From the NCBI RefSeq assembly GCF_000003815.2, contig NC_049979.1, forward strand, positions 22,538,835 through 22,602,834: 64,000 bases of DNA, read 5' to 3'. This document shows, in pieces, positions 48,978 through 61,900 of this stretch; the stretch's first letter is position 1; each line of letters begins with the position of its first letter. This DNA comes from Branchiostoma floridae. Lineage: Eukaryota > Chordata > Leptocardii > Amphioxiformes > Branchiostomatidae. The notes beneath the pieces were generated by a model. It was given only the letters and a program-made list of their open reading frames with translations, did not search any database and was not told where the DNA came from. The translations under genes were made by a program, and so were the position numbers.

Positions 48978-50055
48978 GTGCCCTGGGTGTCTTCGTGGCA
49001 CTGTCCCACAAAAACGACGATCATAACGTCTGTTTCAAAACAACTTTTGTTTCACAAGATAAATCTCAGGAAAACCTTCATGAAGTTCGACGCATACGGA
49101 CTTGATCTCAGCAAGGTGTTTTTAACCTCCTTGATCTCAGCTGCCCTGCCTTTCGGATATCTACCAGATACCGAGATTTACAAAAGACAAAAGAACACAA
49201 CAACAGCAGTCGCCCGGAGGAAATCGTCTTGTTGTCAAACCCAGAGTGTCAAACCCGTCTTAAATGAAAGAAGTCATGGAAACCGAAACTTCTGAGTTCT
49301 CATATGATTTTTCAGCATAAACGCGGTCCTGGTTCCGCCCACTCCGTTCAGGTCTGCAGGTTTTGGGCGTGAGAAGTCGCCGAAGTTTGCAACTGGAGAC
49401 CGGCAGATCGGCTACTAGAACTAAGTAGCGCCCCGGGGGACACACTCGGGCCCGCGCCTAGTCTGGTAGTCAGCCACGTCAAGCAACAATTATCACAATC
49501 CAGCGCGCAATCGGACCGAAAAGTTCACAACTATCCTCCCCAAATCTGCAGGAGAACCAGTATGAAAGTCATGTGGTTACATACAGCCATACAGCCCATC
49601 TACTGGGCTTGTTCAAGCATCAGAAGCACGTTCAGCCAAAGTTTGTTTACATTCCGCAGCTTGGCGCGAAATCCTTGACTTTTCACCTTATATCCCATGA
49701 TTCCTCAGCAATCCAAGCATGCGCAACAAAACCGGAAGTCAGTCTGTCAGGCGGGAAGTTCGGAAACGATAACTTCGTGCAGCTTCTGGTATGTGACTTT
49801 TCAAGTGTGAATCATAAGTGAATGTAGCTTTTTTTAACATTTACGAGTTATGCCTTCTTGGTTCATATTGGGGAAAGAAATATTTGTCATGCAGTGTCCT
49901 CTCAGCCTCGCTATTTCTATATCCACCGCTCAGTAAATCGAGTAAAATTATTCACTTGACAGTGTTATCTACGTAGTTTCACAGCCTTACTAGTACTGTC
50001 GCCACACAGCTTGTCCTTTATCTTGTAGACTTGACCGACAACACAGGACACCACC
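48978..50055. promoter_or_regulatory. Head-to-head intergenic region, probable divergent promoter (TAM / KNTC1)
   Basis: The start codons of the minus-strand TAM gene (48977) and the plus-strand KNTC1 (50056) are 1.08 kb apart, with no other gene between. The central part (about 49310-49760) is richer in CpG than the surroundings (cgctcc, gcccgcgcc, gcgcgcaatcgg). I see no clear TATA box in a usable position. Divergent use is an inference from layout. Confidence 0.45.
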
Positions 50056-53000
50056 ATGCCGTGGGACGACATAGAAGTTGGTATTGGTGGAGACGAAACG
50101 GCAAACTTTGGTCAGCGCAATGAGAGCGGCCCTGGACTATACCAGGTGGACACACTCGCCACTGTGTCAAACAGTGGGAAGGTAAGGTTGACATTCTAAG
50201 TTTCATCTTCTATCCCACTTTTGTTATGTTATGATTCTAGGTCCACTTGTACTAGTAGAGATGTAGGCTGAGACAGGAATACTGTTCTCTCTAGTAGTTA
50301 AATCCATTGGTTTTGTATGCAGAAGAACTTGACAAGCATGGCGCTCAACATAATTCAGGAATAGAACAGGTGGATTGATCATGGAGCTTAGATCTATTGT
50401 TATTACTCCTAGAGGCTGAGCGAGTTACTGTAAATGCATTTAAGTTCGCGGGGATTTAATTTCGCGGTAGCAGGGAAAAGGACTTTTCGGGTTGGTTTTA
50501 ATTTCGCAGTAGCACCATGCCCTGTAGTCTCTTACTGCCATGGAAAAATGTTCGCGGTGGTTTTAAGTTCGCGGTGAAGTGACCACCGCGAAAACTGCGA
50601 ACATTAAACCACCGCGAAATTTTCTGCATTTACAGTAATGTATTTCATGATCACTAGGGCTAGCCTATGTACCATTACACATTATTACACTACTATTGAA
50701 TTTGTACAAATTAGAAACACATATTTGCAGTGTCATGAGTTACTCAGTTAGCAGTGGAAAGGTTGCCAAAAAAAGAAAACCACTTCAAACATTTCATGAT
50801 TTTGCCATTTAAAGACTTGAGTTTACAGGTCAAAAGTCTGCAAGGAAGACAGGCTAAGGAAGTGTCAAAATGACATGTTTTCCAGGTGACCCAGAACCCC
50901 CGACTGTATGCAGCCAGCTCCCAGCTGGGACTGTGCCTGGTGGCAGACTGTCAGGTCTCCCTGTTCACTGAGACTTGTGATGACCACTTGATCACCCTCA
51001 CCTATGGTAAATTGTTATGTCTAAATTGTTTTATACATTCAGTTACGCATGTTCTGTATCAGTTATATAATTATGTTAAGTGCATGACTGAAGCTTTTTG
51101 ATTATTTTATCAAAGAAGTCTTGGATTACGACCGCGTGGCACGTTGGTGCACCCGATCCCTCAATCTCGAAAGTTAAGCAACGCGCGGTCCGGACAGTAC
51201 TTGGATGGGAGTCCCCCAACCAATGACGTCCGAATTTCTATAGCCTCACGAAGTTTTCCACGAAATCGTCTTCCGGGAGGGACGTAAAACGGGGGTCCCT
51301 TGCTCGAGGAGGTGCCTCAACCACGTTAAACAGCCTCATTAGAGTCATTACCCACACTTTGGGTACCTACTGGCTGCAAAATACACCCGATATTATTATC
51401 ATTATTATTCTATAAAGATGAGAATGATATGTAGGTTTTCAGTTATTTTAACAGTAAAATTTTCTGACTCTCCAAACTTGTCATCATGTTCACTGTGACA
51501 GTCATTGGCCAATGATAGTTGAATTTCCTTGCAACAAAGACTTTGATGATAATTTTGTTGTGCAATGTTCAATAACAGAAGAAGGGTGTATTTTGTATTG
51601 AAAACTAGTGTCTGTTCATTGAACAATGCTATAAAATGTTGTTGTTGAATATAATCAGAAAATGTTAAAGTTTGGTTTCAAGCTACTAGTACATGTTGAT
51701 CCTGCCTTATCTAGGCTCCCCTGTGGATGCAGTGGTTTGCAGCCAGGACTCCCTGTTCCTGCTGATAGGAGAGAGCTCAGGCACTCTGCACATGATGGAG
51801 ACAAGCACACAGACCATGCTGTTTTCGGAGGTGGACATTTTGATTTCATCAATTGGTTCCACATTATGTGGTTTAACACATTAGTTCCAGTGTCTAACCC
51901 ATGGTCAGAATTTGACCAAAGAATAATGCTTATGTTTTCTTCCATCTGTATTGTAGAGTCTGGTGCCAGATCTGCAACCCGTCAATGGCAAGGCTTTCTG
52001 TGGAATAGATATCACCTTATCTGTAGAAGATGGTAGGTAAAATATTGATTCTTCAATATTGTATATCAAAGCGATAACAATATCTACCCTTATAAATGGC
52101 CCTCTTTCTAAAGCCTAGTGTGTATACTTTGCATTCATGTGTACTTGTTTTGTCAAAATTAAGATACCTTATTCATTGTACATGTACGTATACTGTGAGT
52201 TAAAATGACCAAGAAAACCAATCAGAGGACCAATTACAAATGTACTGGTAAAACCTGGTATGAATGGATAGGTGGTTGCTATAGACAGGATTCTTAGTGC
52301 ATTTGTCAATGGGAAGTTATCTGTTAGTATGTAGATGGCCAATTGAGCTAGTATGACAGGTGACTCATGCCTTTGATGATGATTGGAACAAGAAAGCTCA
52401 CAACCATTTGTGTTTCTGTTCTTCCATGAGATGTTTCATTATGTCTGCTTCGTCTTCCAGATTCATATGACTTGACCATTCTAACCAGTGATGGCCGACT
52501 TGTCAGGTTCTCCAACATTGACCTGAAAGGCATTGCTAAAGGTCAGTTTGTCATTGTCCGTATGATGACCTAAGGTTGAATTACACATGTTCACAAACAG
52601 GAAGTTTGGGCAAAGGTCCCAGAACAATATATCTTTCCCTGCTATATGCATTGCTGTATCTTTATATAGAAATTAGGCCTAGGAAAAAAAATGTTGTGTT
52701 TCCTGTTTCAGTCCTGAAAAAATTAGGGTCGGTAGGTAGGGGATATCTTTTTTTTTTTTGTAATTTTTTTTAGGCTAGCCAAAAATCTAGTGATACATAT
52801 TACAATACAGTTGAACAAAGGAAACTGAAATGTATGAGGACACTTGTCTTTCAATGTCAAACTTTGATTTTGTGCACAATAGATACATTAATCCTTCATT
52901 AGATAGGACAAGCAGACTGTTTTTACTTCAATAGGAAGCAGTCTGAATAAAAATTCTATCTGGAAGCTTTGTGACTCCACTGCCCACCCAAAAAAAAGTC

Positions 53001-55949
53001 TAGGGTCGGCAGGTTTTTCTAGGGAAGGTAGGGAAACAGGAAACACAACATTTTTTTTCCTAGGCCTCATAATGTACAGCAGTGCCAATAAAACAAAAGA
53101 CAGTTCTCCTCACTCTATTTTCTCATTTGAACTGTTGTACAACACGACATCTGCATTTGCTAAATGATGTCAAAGTATGCACATCATGTAATGCACCTCT
53201 ATAAATATAACCTCTTACATTTTTTCTATAGCTCTGGAGACCAAAGACTTCCCTACTGCTAAGAAGGTGAGTCATACTGTGTTATCCAATGACACTCTCT
53301 GAAATGAGCTAACAATGAGCCAGCTCTGTTGATGTCACTTTTCTACTTCTTTACCTCCATGAAATGGGAGGTATTGATCTTGATGTGTCTGTGTGTATGT
53401 ATGTTTCCATACTTATTTCGACATGCTAGGCACAAGTCACTAATAGGAAGTTAGGTCCATTGACCCAGAAAAGGTTATCTCATTTCCTGTCTTCAGTTCC
53501 CTGCTATAAGCATGACTGTTGTCTTGTGGGAGCCAGTGAGAAAATACATTAGACAGAATCAATGAGAAGTTCACAATACTGGATAAAACAAGAAATTCAA
53601 CTTGTTGTTCACTATGTCCTTTCAAGTTCTTACCATCTCCAATGTATCCCTCACAATGATCACTACTTTGTGTATAGATGCAAATGGAGTATAACTATAA
53701 GATTATTTGTACATGTACATGGGCTTGTCTTTCAGTTGAAGGACAGCATCCAAATGGAGATTGTTGATGCCAGCAGTGAACACACAGAGGAAGCAATATG
53801 TCTGAAGTGTCACAGCTGGGGGGCTGACACAGTCATCATTACTGGGGTAAACAACATCAGCGTTTACTACTGTAGATTCATTTGATTTCAAGGTAATGTT
53901 TGTATATCAGATATGCTCATTTCCTTGTGAGTGAAATATTTATTTTAATGTTTCAAACAATTGTAACTTTTGGGAGATTTGAAGTTTTTCCATACATAGC
54001 ATCTTGTATTTGATTTCATTAAAATAAAATTAGAACTCGTTGTATGTCTTCTATGCTGAAACTATATACATATCACATCCTTGGAAATGCCAAAAAGCAG
54101 TTACTCAAAGCAACTGAATATGATCTTAAAAACTTTCAGACAACCATTCGGTATCTTTTGTCAGTGACACTAGTACTGTCGTTTCCGAAATCATATCCAG
54201 TTGCTTGAGTTGCTTTCAGGCGTACATGTATCTTATCGCCTGGATGTCTAACCCTCATGGACACATCCATGGAAGTCTAAGACAACCGTTGCTTTTACTA
54301 ATTTTAGGGAGCAGGTGATTCCACCATCTGTGTGTGGAGTAAGGAGGAAGACTCCACAGAACTTTTGACTAGCATTGACTCAACCCTTCTAGCAGGTAAT
54401 CTATGCTACTGATGTATGGTTGTGACGGGACTTATTCTTACATGATTGATAAAGAGTCTTTCTTACTGTGCAGGGAAGTAAAAGGATAGCATGCCTAATT
54501 ACTTAAAGGTTTTCAGTTGAATGTGATGCTTGCTGAACAAGTACTACGTGTAGTTGGTTAAACTGCTGATGTGAACGACAGTCAGGATCAGTCTATGTTG
54601 CTGTTTAGATTTGTAATGTGTATCATGAAACTAATGGTACAATGTAGGTGGGACAGGGTTTAACTTTGATGTCATCTTTGTTTTTCTCTTCAAAGGCTCT
54701 GCTGTCGTGAAGTGTGACTTCAAGGATAATTTCCTGTTCATGCTAACAAAGAAGGTGAGTATCTACTAGTATGTGGGTTGAAATTCTCATTGATGAGTTT
54801 TTTTTTATACTGTAAAACTATAGTTCTGTTTGCTTTCACTATATTGCCAAGGAGTTGGTAAAAAGCTCAGAGCAGGTTATGCTTACTTTGATCTGCATGT
54901 ATTGCAGCCCTTAAGTATTGACTCCCCTCAGGTCCTCATTGAATGTCCTCCTCCATGTGTTTTTTGGTCCTCCTCTCTTTCGTTTTCCCCCTGGAGGAAT
55001 CCAAGTCATGGCAGTCTTGGAATGCCTGTGGTTTGGTAGGCGCAGGATGTGCCCTGCCAGCTGCATCCTCTTCCCTGTGATGATCTTGCTTAAGGGTTGG
55101 GTGTTGGCCCTTCTGAGGATTTCCTCGTTGGTGATGTGCTCTTGCCATCTAACCTTCAGGATTTTCCTCAAGTTCCTCTGGTGGAACACATCTAGCTTCT
55201 TGTTCAGTCTAGCTGAAGACTTCCATGTCTCACTGGCATATACTGCTGTGGGCAGGACTATACTGTTGTACAGGCGGAGCTTTGTGTCCAGGCTGATGGT
55301 ACTGGTTGACCAGACCTTTCTGCTGACCATGGTTCTGTTTGCTTTCACTATATTGCCAATGAGTTGGTAAAAAGCTCAGAGCAGGTTATGCTTAATTTGA
55401 TCTGCATGTATTGCAGCCCTTAAGTATTGAGTACAACTAAGTATTCCTTTGTTGCTTGTTTTTATCTGTTTTGCAGAACCAGTAAGCACACTGTTAGGCA
55501 TAAGGCATTACCTATAACGTTCATGTTAAGACCAAAGTAAGATCTGACCCCATTGCACTTGGATGAACCCCTATAGCTACTTTTTTTGATAAGTGAGGTG
55601 GGTTCAAAAGTTTATCAAAGTTTATGTTTTGTCCAAGTCAAGAGGACGTCCCTAACAGAAGCTATTCACTTATGTTCACCTGAGTTGGGTGAGGTACAGA
55701 TGTAATGCAGATGTGAAATGCCTTTACCAAGGGTACAACATTAGCGCAATCTAAGGATTTGAATCCAGAACCTCCTAACTCAAAGTCAACAACCTTGCTC
55801 ACAAGACCACCTTGCCATTTCTGTTGTCAGGGCATGCTGAGCCAGTGGGATGCACAGTCCCTCATCATGTTGAACAGGTGGCGTGGCATAGCTGTACAAG
55901 ACTTCCTGCTGGTGGATGCCAGCAGTGTCCATTCACCAACCAAAAATGC
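50056..55949 (+). CDS. KNTC1: KNTC1 exons 1-10 (beta-propeller start)
   Basis: 50056-50181, 50886-51006, 51715-51830, 51957-52032, 52461-52541, 53232-53266, 53736-53846, 54308-54395, 54696-54754, 55831-55949. All are GT-AG with consistent phases. Exon 3 uses a weak donor (gag|gtggac). Exon 10 leaves phase 2, and its partner exon is not visible before the N-gap at 56335. Introns carry a 5S-headed SINE, two inverted-repeat elements, a LINE scrap between direct repeats and a tRNA-type SINE. Confidence 0.93.
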
Positions 55950-58900
55950 GTGAGCAAGCCCACTCTTTCAGTTTCATTAGACAGATACAAATATACATGC
56001 TTGTACATTCTGGGAATGCAAAAATAATTGACAATGTTTTGTTTGTAACTTTTGAGGTGTGAAGTTAAGTTATCTGAAATGAGTTGTCATACTTTGAAAA
56101 TTAGAAATTACTCCATTGGTCCAATCATGATCAAACTGTCAGTCACTAATGAAATAAGGTTGATGCTACCTGAACCGTCTGACCATTTTGCAAAATCTAT
56201 CTGGTCGCATGAGTAATTACTCTCTTGCATATCTTTTCACTTGTATGTCTAACCTTCATTGACATTGTGGTACTTCCATGTTTTGTCTTTTGGCAAAAGT
56301 TCATTGAATTCTTCAGAAATCATTGACATTAATTNNNNNNNNNNNNNNNNNNNNNNNNNNNNNNNNNNNNNNNNNNNNNNNNNNNNNNNNNNNNNNNNNN
56401 NNNNNNNNNNNNNNNNNNNNNNNNNNNNNNNNNNNNNNNNNNNNNNNNNNNNNNNNNNNNNNNNNNNNNNNNNNNNNNNNNNNNNNNNNNNNNNNNNNNN
56501 NNNNNNNNNNNNNNNNNNNNNNNNNNNNNNNNNNNNNNNNNNNNNNNNNNNNNNNNNNNNNNNNNNNNNNNNNNNNNNNNNNNNNNNNNNNNNNNNNNNN
56601 NNNNNNNNNNNNNNNNNNNNNNNNNNNNNNNNNNNNNNNNNNNNNNNNNNNNNNNNNNNNNNNNNNNNNNNNNNNNNNNNNNNNNNNNNNNNNNNNNNNN
56701 NNNNNNNNNNNNNNNNNNNNNNNNNNNNNNNNNNNNNNNNNNNNNNNNNNNNNNNNNNNNNNNNNNNNNNNNNNNNNNNNNNNNNNNNNNNNNNNNNNNN
56801 NNNNNNNNNNNNNNNNNNNNNNNNNNNNNNNNNNNNNNNNNNNNNNNNNNNNNNNNNNNNNNNNNNNNNNNNNNNNNNNNNNNNNNNNNNNNNNNNNNNN
56901 NNNNNNNNNNNNNNNNNNNNNNNNNNNNNNNNNNNNNNNNNNNNNNNNNNNNNNNNNNNNNNNNNNNNNNNNNNNNNNNNNNNNNNNNNNNNNNNNNNNN
57001 NNNNNNNNNNNNNNNNNNNNNNNNNNNNNNNNNNNNNNNNNNNNNNNNNNNNNNNNNNNNNNNNNNNNNNNNNNNNNNNNNNNNNNNNNNNNNNNNNNNN
57101 NNNNGTGCCACCTGCAGGTGCACTCCCTCCCTGGCATGCAGCTGGTCTACAGTCTGGAGCTGAACCAGGTGGCAGCTCTGGTGTGTGCACCTGCCAGCCA
57201 GGTATGTCAATCAATCAATCAGTCAATCAACCAATCAATCACAGGAACATAATTTGTGTTTATGCCGTATAAGATAACATGACTTGTCGTTGAAACTGTT
57301 CATTTATCATGATAGTGATAGATCATTGTGTTAGGTTTCACTTTACTATGGAAATAACTTACATGTCATGTTGACATTGTTTTGCAGGAGACAATATTTG
57401 TCATTGAAGGTGCACACAGGGATGATGCTGAAGACACCAGGTATGTTGTTAAAATGTTTTATATCCATATCAGACTTATTATTTATGATTATGGTGTGTT
57501 TTTAGGGATAACAAAGTGCTTTGCACACAATCAGTCATGATCTGTGATGAAGGGAGATACACTGTATAAACTTAATCACGTTCGGGAACACATTCTTCAC
57601 ACGGGAGTATCTACACCTGGTCACACCACCAATGCCAAATGGTCTGAAAATGCACAGAACAGGGCTGAAACAGTCGTACGTATTGTTAAAGAGGCTGAAT
57701 GAAGATACTCGGTTGTTCGCTTCTTGTCTGACTATGCAAGAAAGTGAATGGAGTCTGATGTGTTTACTTTGCAAGAGAACACAATAAGATCAGTACTGCA
57801 CAGAAGTTGACAAATGGTCACCAAAATGTCGTCTAGGTTCTCTTGTTGTGTCCAAAAGAACTGTTATCCAGTGATTTAGCAACCTGATAAATGAACTATT
57901 TCTCTTAGTCTTCAACACACACACAAACATACAAGCGCTACCAAAAATATAACCTTGTTGGTGAAGGTAATAACAGTTACATACGCATGCACACACACGC
58001 ACGGACACACACACATTGCAGGTTTTGAGAGAATAAAAACCTGTCTAGTTTCGGTCCAGGTGTTGCTTTCATTTGAGGCCGCTCCAACTTTCAGGTTGCC
58101 TGAGTGTCTTGCGCAAGAGCTTATCAAATCCTAAAACTAAGGGAAATAGTTCATTTGTTGAATCTTTTCACAATGTATGTTTCAGCTCGTCCGATGCTCT
58201 AGTTTCCACCCTGAGACTGCGCTGTCTCACGGAGGCCCTGCCTGACACCCGTTTCCACCGCCTGCTGCACAAGAAGCAGTATGAGGAGGCTCTGAAGTTT
58301 GCCCAGAGTTATGAACTTGATGTGGAGGTGAGGATGGTTGTCTTTGTGACTCAAGTTCAGCTATTGTTTTATGTTTAGACTTTGATGAAGGTAGAAAGAT
58401 GATACGTTGAAAATACTGGCAATTTTTCAACGGTTTTATGACTAATAAATATGTATCTATGGTGACACCATGTTGTTTTGAATCATGAACATTAAAAACA
58501 CTGCAGAAACTTCTGTCCAATCTTACCGTGAAATTAAATCTCTTCAAAGATAAATGAATTGTTACAGTTACAGAATTTATGTCTTCAGAAGACATACTTA
58601 CTTCTTCTGATATTCCTCCTTTTCAGCTTGTGTATAAAGTCAAGGCTCAGGATATCCTGACACAGACAGACCCCTGGACACAACCACAGGAGGATGGACA
58701 GACTACAGACCAGATCTTTGCTGACCTCAAGGACTGTCTCAGTCACATCAGTGTGAGTAGACTCAAGTCTTCTTATTAACAAGTCATCAACCCTACGGTT
58801 ACAGGTACTAGTATCAATCAAACATTACCATCTAGGAGTTGCTGAGGCCACACCAATTTTATTTGTTGCTTCTTGGATTTCCCGACCCATTTATTTTTTC

Positions 58901-61900
58901 AATTTGGAAAAAAAAAATTTAGTCCCAAGAAAAATGATATAGGTTTTGTTATTAAAAAAAAACACTCCAGGGGCACATACCTGTACTGCTGATAAACCAA
59001 TCAGAGAGCTTCTTTGCAGTCACATGATCAGAACAGTGGTATCAAATCAAAGGAAGAGATTCATTGGATAAATCATGCCATGAAAAGCTGAAAACTTGAC
59101 AACTAACCTTTTTTTTTTTGTGTTATATATTAAGTTCACCCCAGACTTTTTTTCGACAGACCGCCCCAATATTTTTTGGAAAAAATCCGAGAAGCAACAA
59201 ATTAAATTGGTGTGGCCTCAGTATAATATTGTGATGTCACTATAATTTTATAAATGAAATAATCAGTTGTTTTCAGGTAGTCCTGACACAGTGACAACTA
59301 AAGTTTAGTTGTGACACAAGCTACCTTTAAGTTTAACTCAGTGTTGTCTGCCCTTGTTTGTCAAGTCTGTGATATCCCCCCCCCCCCAAGTGCAATGTTT
59401 ACAGTGCCATATCTGTAATGTTGTGTACCTTCTGTTTCTAGGACAATGGTTGTGTCGCAGACATCTGTGTACAGGCAACCCTGCCGACCATGCAGGCCAC
59501 CTACGAGCTGCTTACATATGCAGAAGGAAGAGTAAGTGATTTAGTCTGTTTGTTTGTTTGTTTAACCGATACAACTGCCTTTGGGCATAACACACCTGTT
59601 NNNNNNNNNNNNNNNNNNNNNNNNNNNNNNNNNNNNNNNNNNNNNNNNNNNNNNNNNNNNNNNNNNNNNNNNNNNNNNNNNNNNNNNNNNNNNNNNNNNN
59701 NNNNNNNNNNNNNNNNNNNNNNNNNNNNNNNNNNNNNNNNNNNNNNNNNNNNNNNNNNNNNNATACCATGTCAAGAACCGTAACCACAAGACCACCTGGC
59801 CACTTCTAGTCAGCCAACTGTCAGATACATGTACTTCCGATTACAACATTCCCTTACTTGATATTTACTTTTCTACCTTGAAACAAAATTTATATGATGA
59901 CAAAATAAAAGACAGCTGCACGATTGATTGGAAAGTACACCTTTAATTTTCAGCCAGTGTAGGCCCATTGGTCAGCAGATCATAGATATTGTCTCTTCCA
60001 CAGGTCAACAAGAAGGGTGGTGACTCAGGGTTGTCAGAGGAGGAACTGATCTCCCGTGCAGCCTGGCAGACAAAGGTGAACACACTCACGGCAGTCTTTA
60101 AGGCTAAACGTCTATGTATTAACCAAGGTCTAAAACAGTTAGTAAGACCGTCAGGGAAAATAATTTACGTAAAGTGACACATCTGAGGGAGATTTTTTTC
60201 TTGGATGATTTTTCTCATTGACACAAGTATTTAAAATAGCCAGATTTTATCAGTCCCCTTGGGCAGTTTTGACTGTAGTATACATGTATTTGCTATAGTG
60301 ATTGAATGTGAACAATGTACAATGTACAATGTACATATATGCACACATGCACCAGTTGACTTTGTACCTCTTGTCCCAACAGGTCCTTGAAGCTCTCCAT
60401 AGACTTGGCACATTCCAGGTGGTGTTTGGGCCACAGCTATTCAGGTATGACATCATGATCTTTAGTGTTTGTTTGGGCAAATAATAGTGTTTGTATGGGC
60501 AACAAATACATATTGCTTGAATGTGTATCAAATATAGTATATATACGGTATGTCGGATAACATCTGAATAGCATGTTTGAGGGTAACTGTTCATTTGCAT
60601 GCAGTTACAGATGGTTAAATGTATTTACAATATTACTTTCAAACTTTATTTTGCAAAACTTTTTACAATATACGAAACGATGTAAATAACAATACAATAC
60701 TCAGGGCTCGAAATACCACATGCATATGCAAGTTTGTGCAGGTAAAATTGGTGTGGTGCAAGTAAGTTTAGACCAAACTTGCACCAGTGCAAGTTACTTT
60801 TGTCCTCTAATACCTGACATTAGAAAAAGCTTACACACACCGAGAATATTGTCTGTCATTGAAAGGTAAAAGAAAATAACACTGAATAAAAAAAAGCCTA
60901 AATTTGTTATTTCTAAATTTGGTTAGTCTTCCAGGTAAACTATTTTTTTTAGACAAATCCATCTCTACAATGCTAATGATTCCTATGGTGCTGTCTTACC
61001 TTGATTTGCATATGAGTTACATTTGCATACTAATTAGTTCAACTGGTTTTTCCAGTTATATGTATTGTATTGAGTTGTTCTATCACTTCATTCTGGAGAT
61101 GATTAAGACTAGTTACTGTGATGGATGTCACTGGATGAGTCCAGAAGAAATCTATGGATCTTATCGAGTTGTAGACATTGAATTGTCTTTAATTGAGCCT
61201 AAATTCACAGTTTTTATGAAACAGTTTGTACAATTTCAAACCAAAAATAAAATACGCTACGGAAAAACAAATATCCAAACATGTGGTCTTTACCGGTATG
61301 TATCCCCATTTACTCACGTACATTTGCAAATTTTCAGAAGAGGAGATAAGGGGTTAACAGTTCACTATTTTGGGTTGTGCAAGTAAGTTTCCTTTGGTGC
61401 AAGTTACCTTTGGCTTAACTTGCACAGGTGCAAGTTGACTGAAAAGTGTATTTCGAGCCCTGAATACAATGCAATCAGTCTTTGGAATGACCTACCACCT
61501 TACATCAAATCCCTGCCCAACATCTCACGCTTTAAAAAGGCAATGTATCAAGTCTTCTCAAGCCAATAGTTTTTTTTAATGATTGTGTATCTATTATTAT
61601 CTGCTTGTATATATACATGTATGTTTGTGTATATATTTTCGTTTGTTTATGTATGTTTCATTGTTTCATATGAACCCTGGTAGACTAGCCCTAAATAGGG
61701 CTAAAGGGTATCGGAATAAAGGAAATAAAGGAAAGATACAGTTTGACATCACATGTGGACAGTAGGCTTCTTGGGATTAAGAAGTTTTTTGTGTCTGTTG
61801 GATTTGCTAATTGGTGGTTCCACATGGCAACCAGGATTGCAGGTTTTATTTATTNNNNNNNNNNNNNNNNNNNNNNNNNNNNNNNNNNNNNNNNNNNNNN

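Noticed and set aside
51118-51240. A functional 5S rRNA gene
   Set aside because: Too many substitutions across the 5S region, no terminator of T residues at the expected 3' end, and a SINE body follows directly.
56249-57272. Long open frames on both strands
   Set aside because: They consist almost entirely of N. The same applies to the frames over 461-973, 24513-25099, 59490-59946 and 61743-62645.
60904-61386. A 160-codon open frame as a hAT transposase
   Set aside because: No catalytic or dimerisation motif of hAT transposases is visible. The element is too short to be autonomous, and the frame is probably chance in AT-rich DNA.
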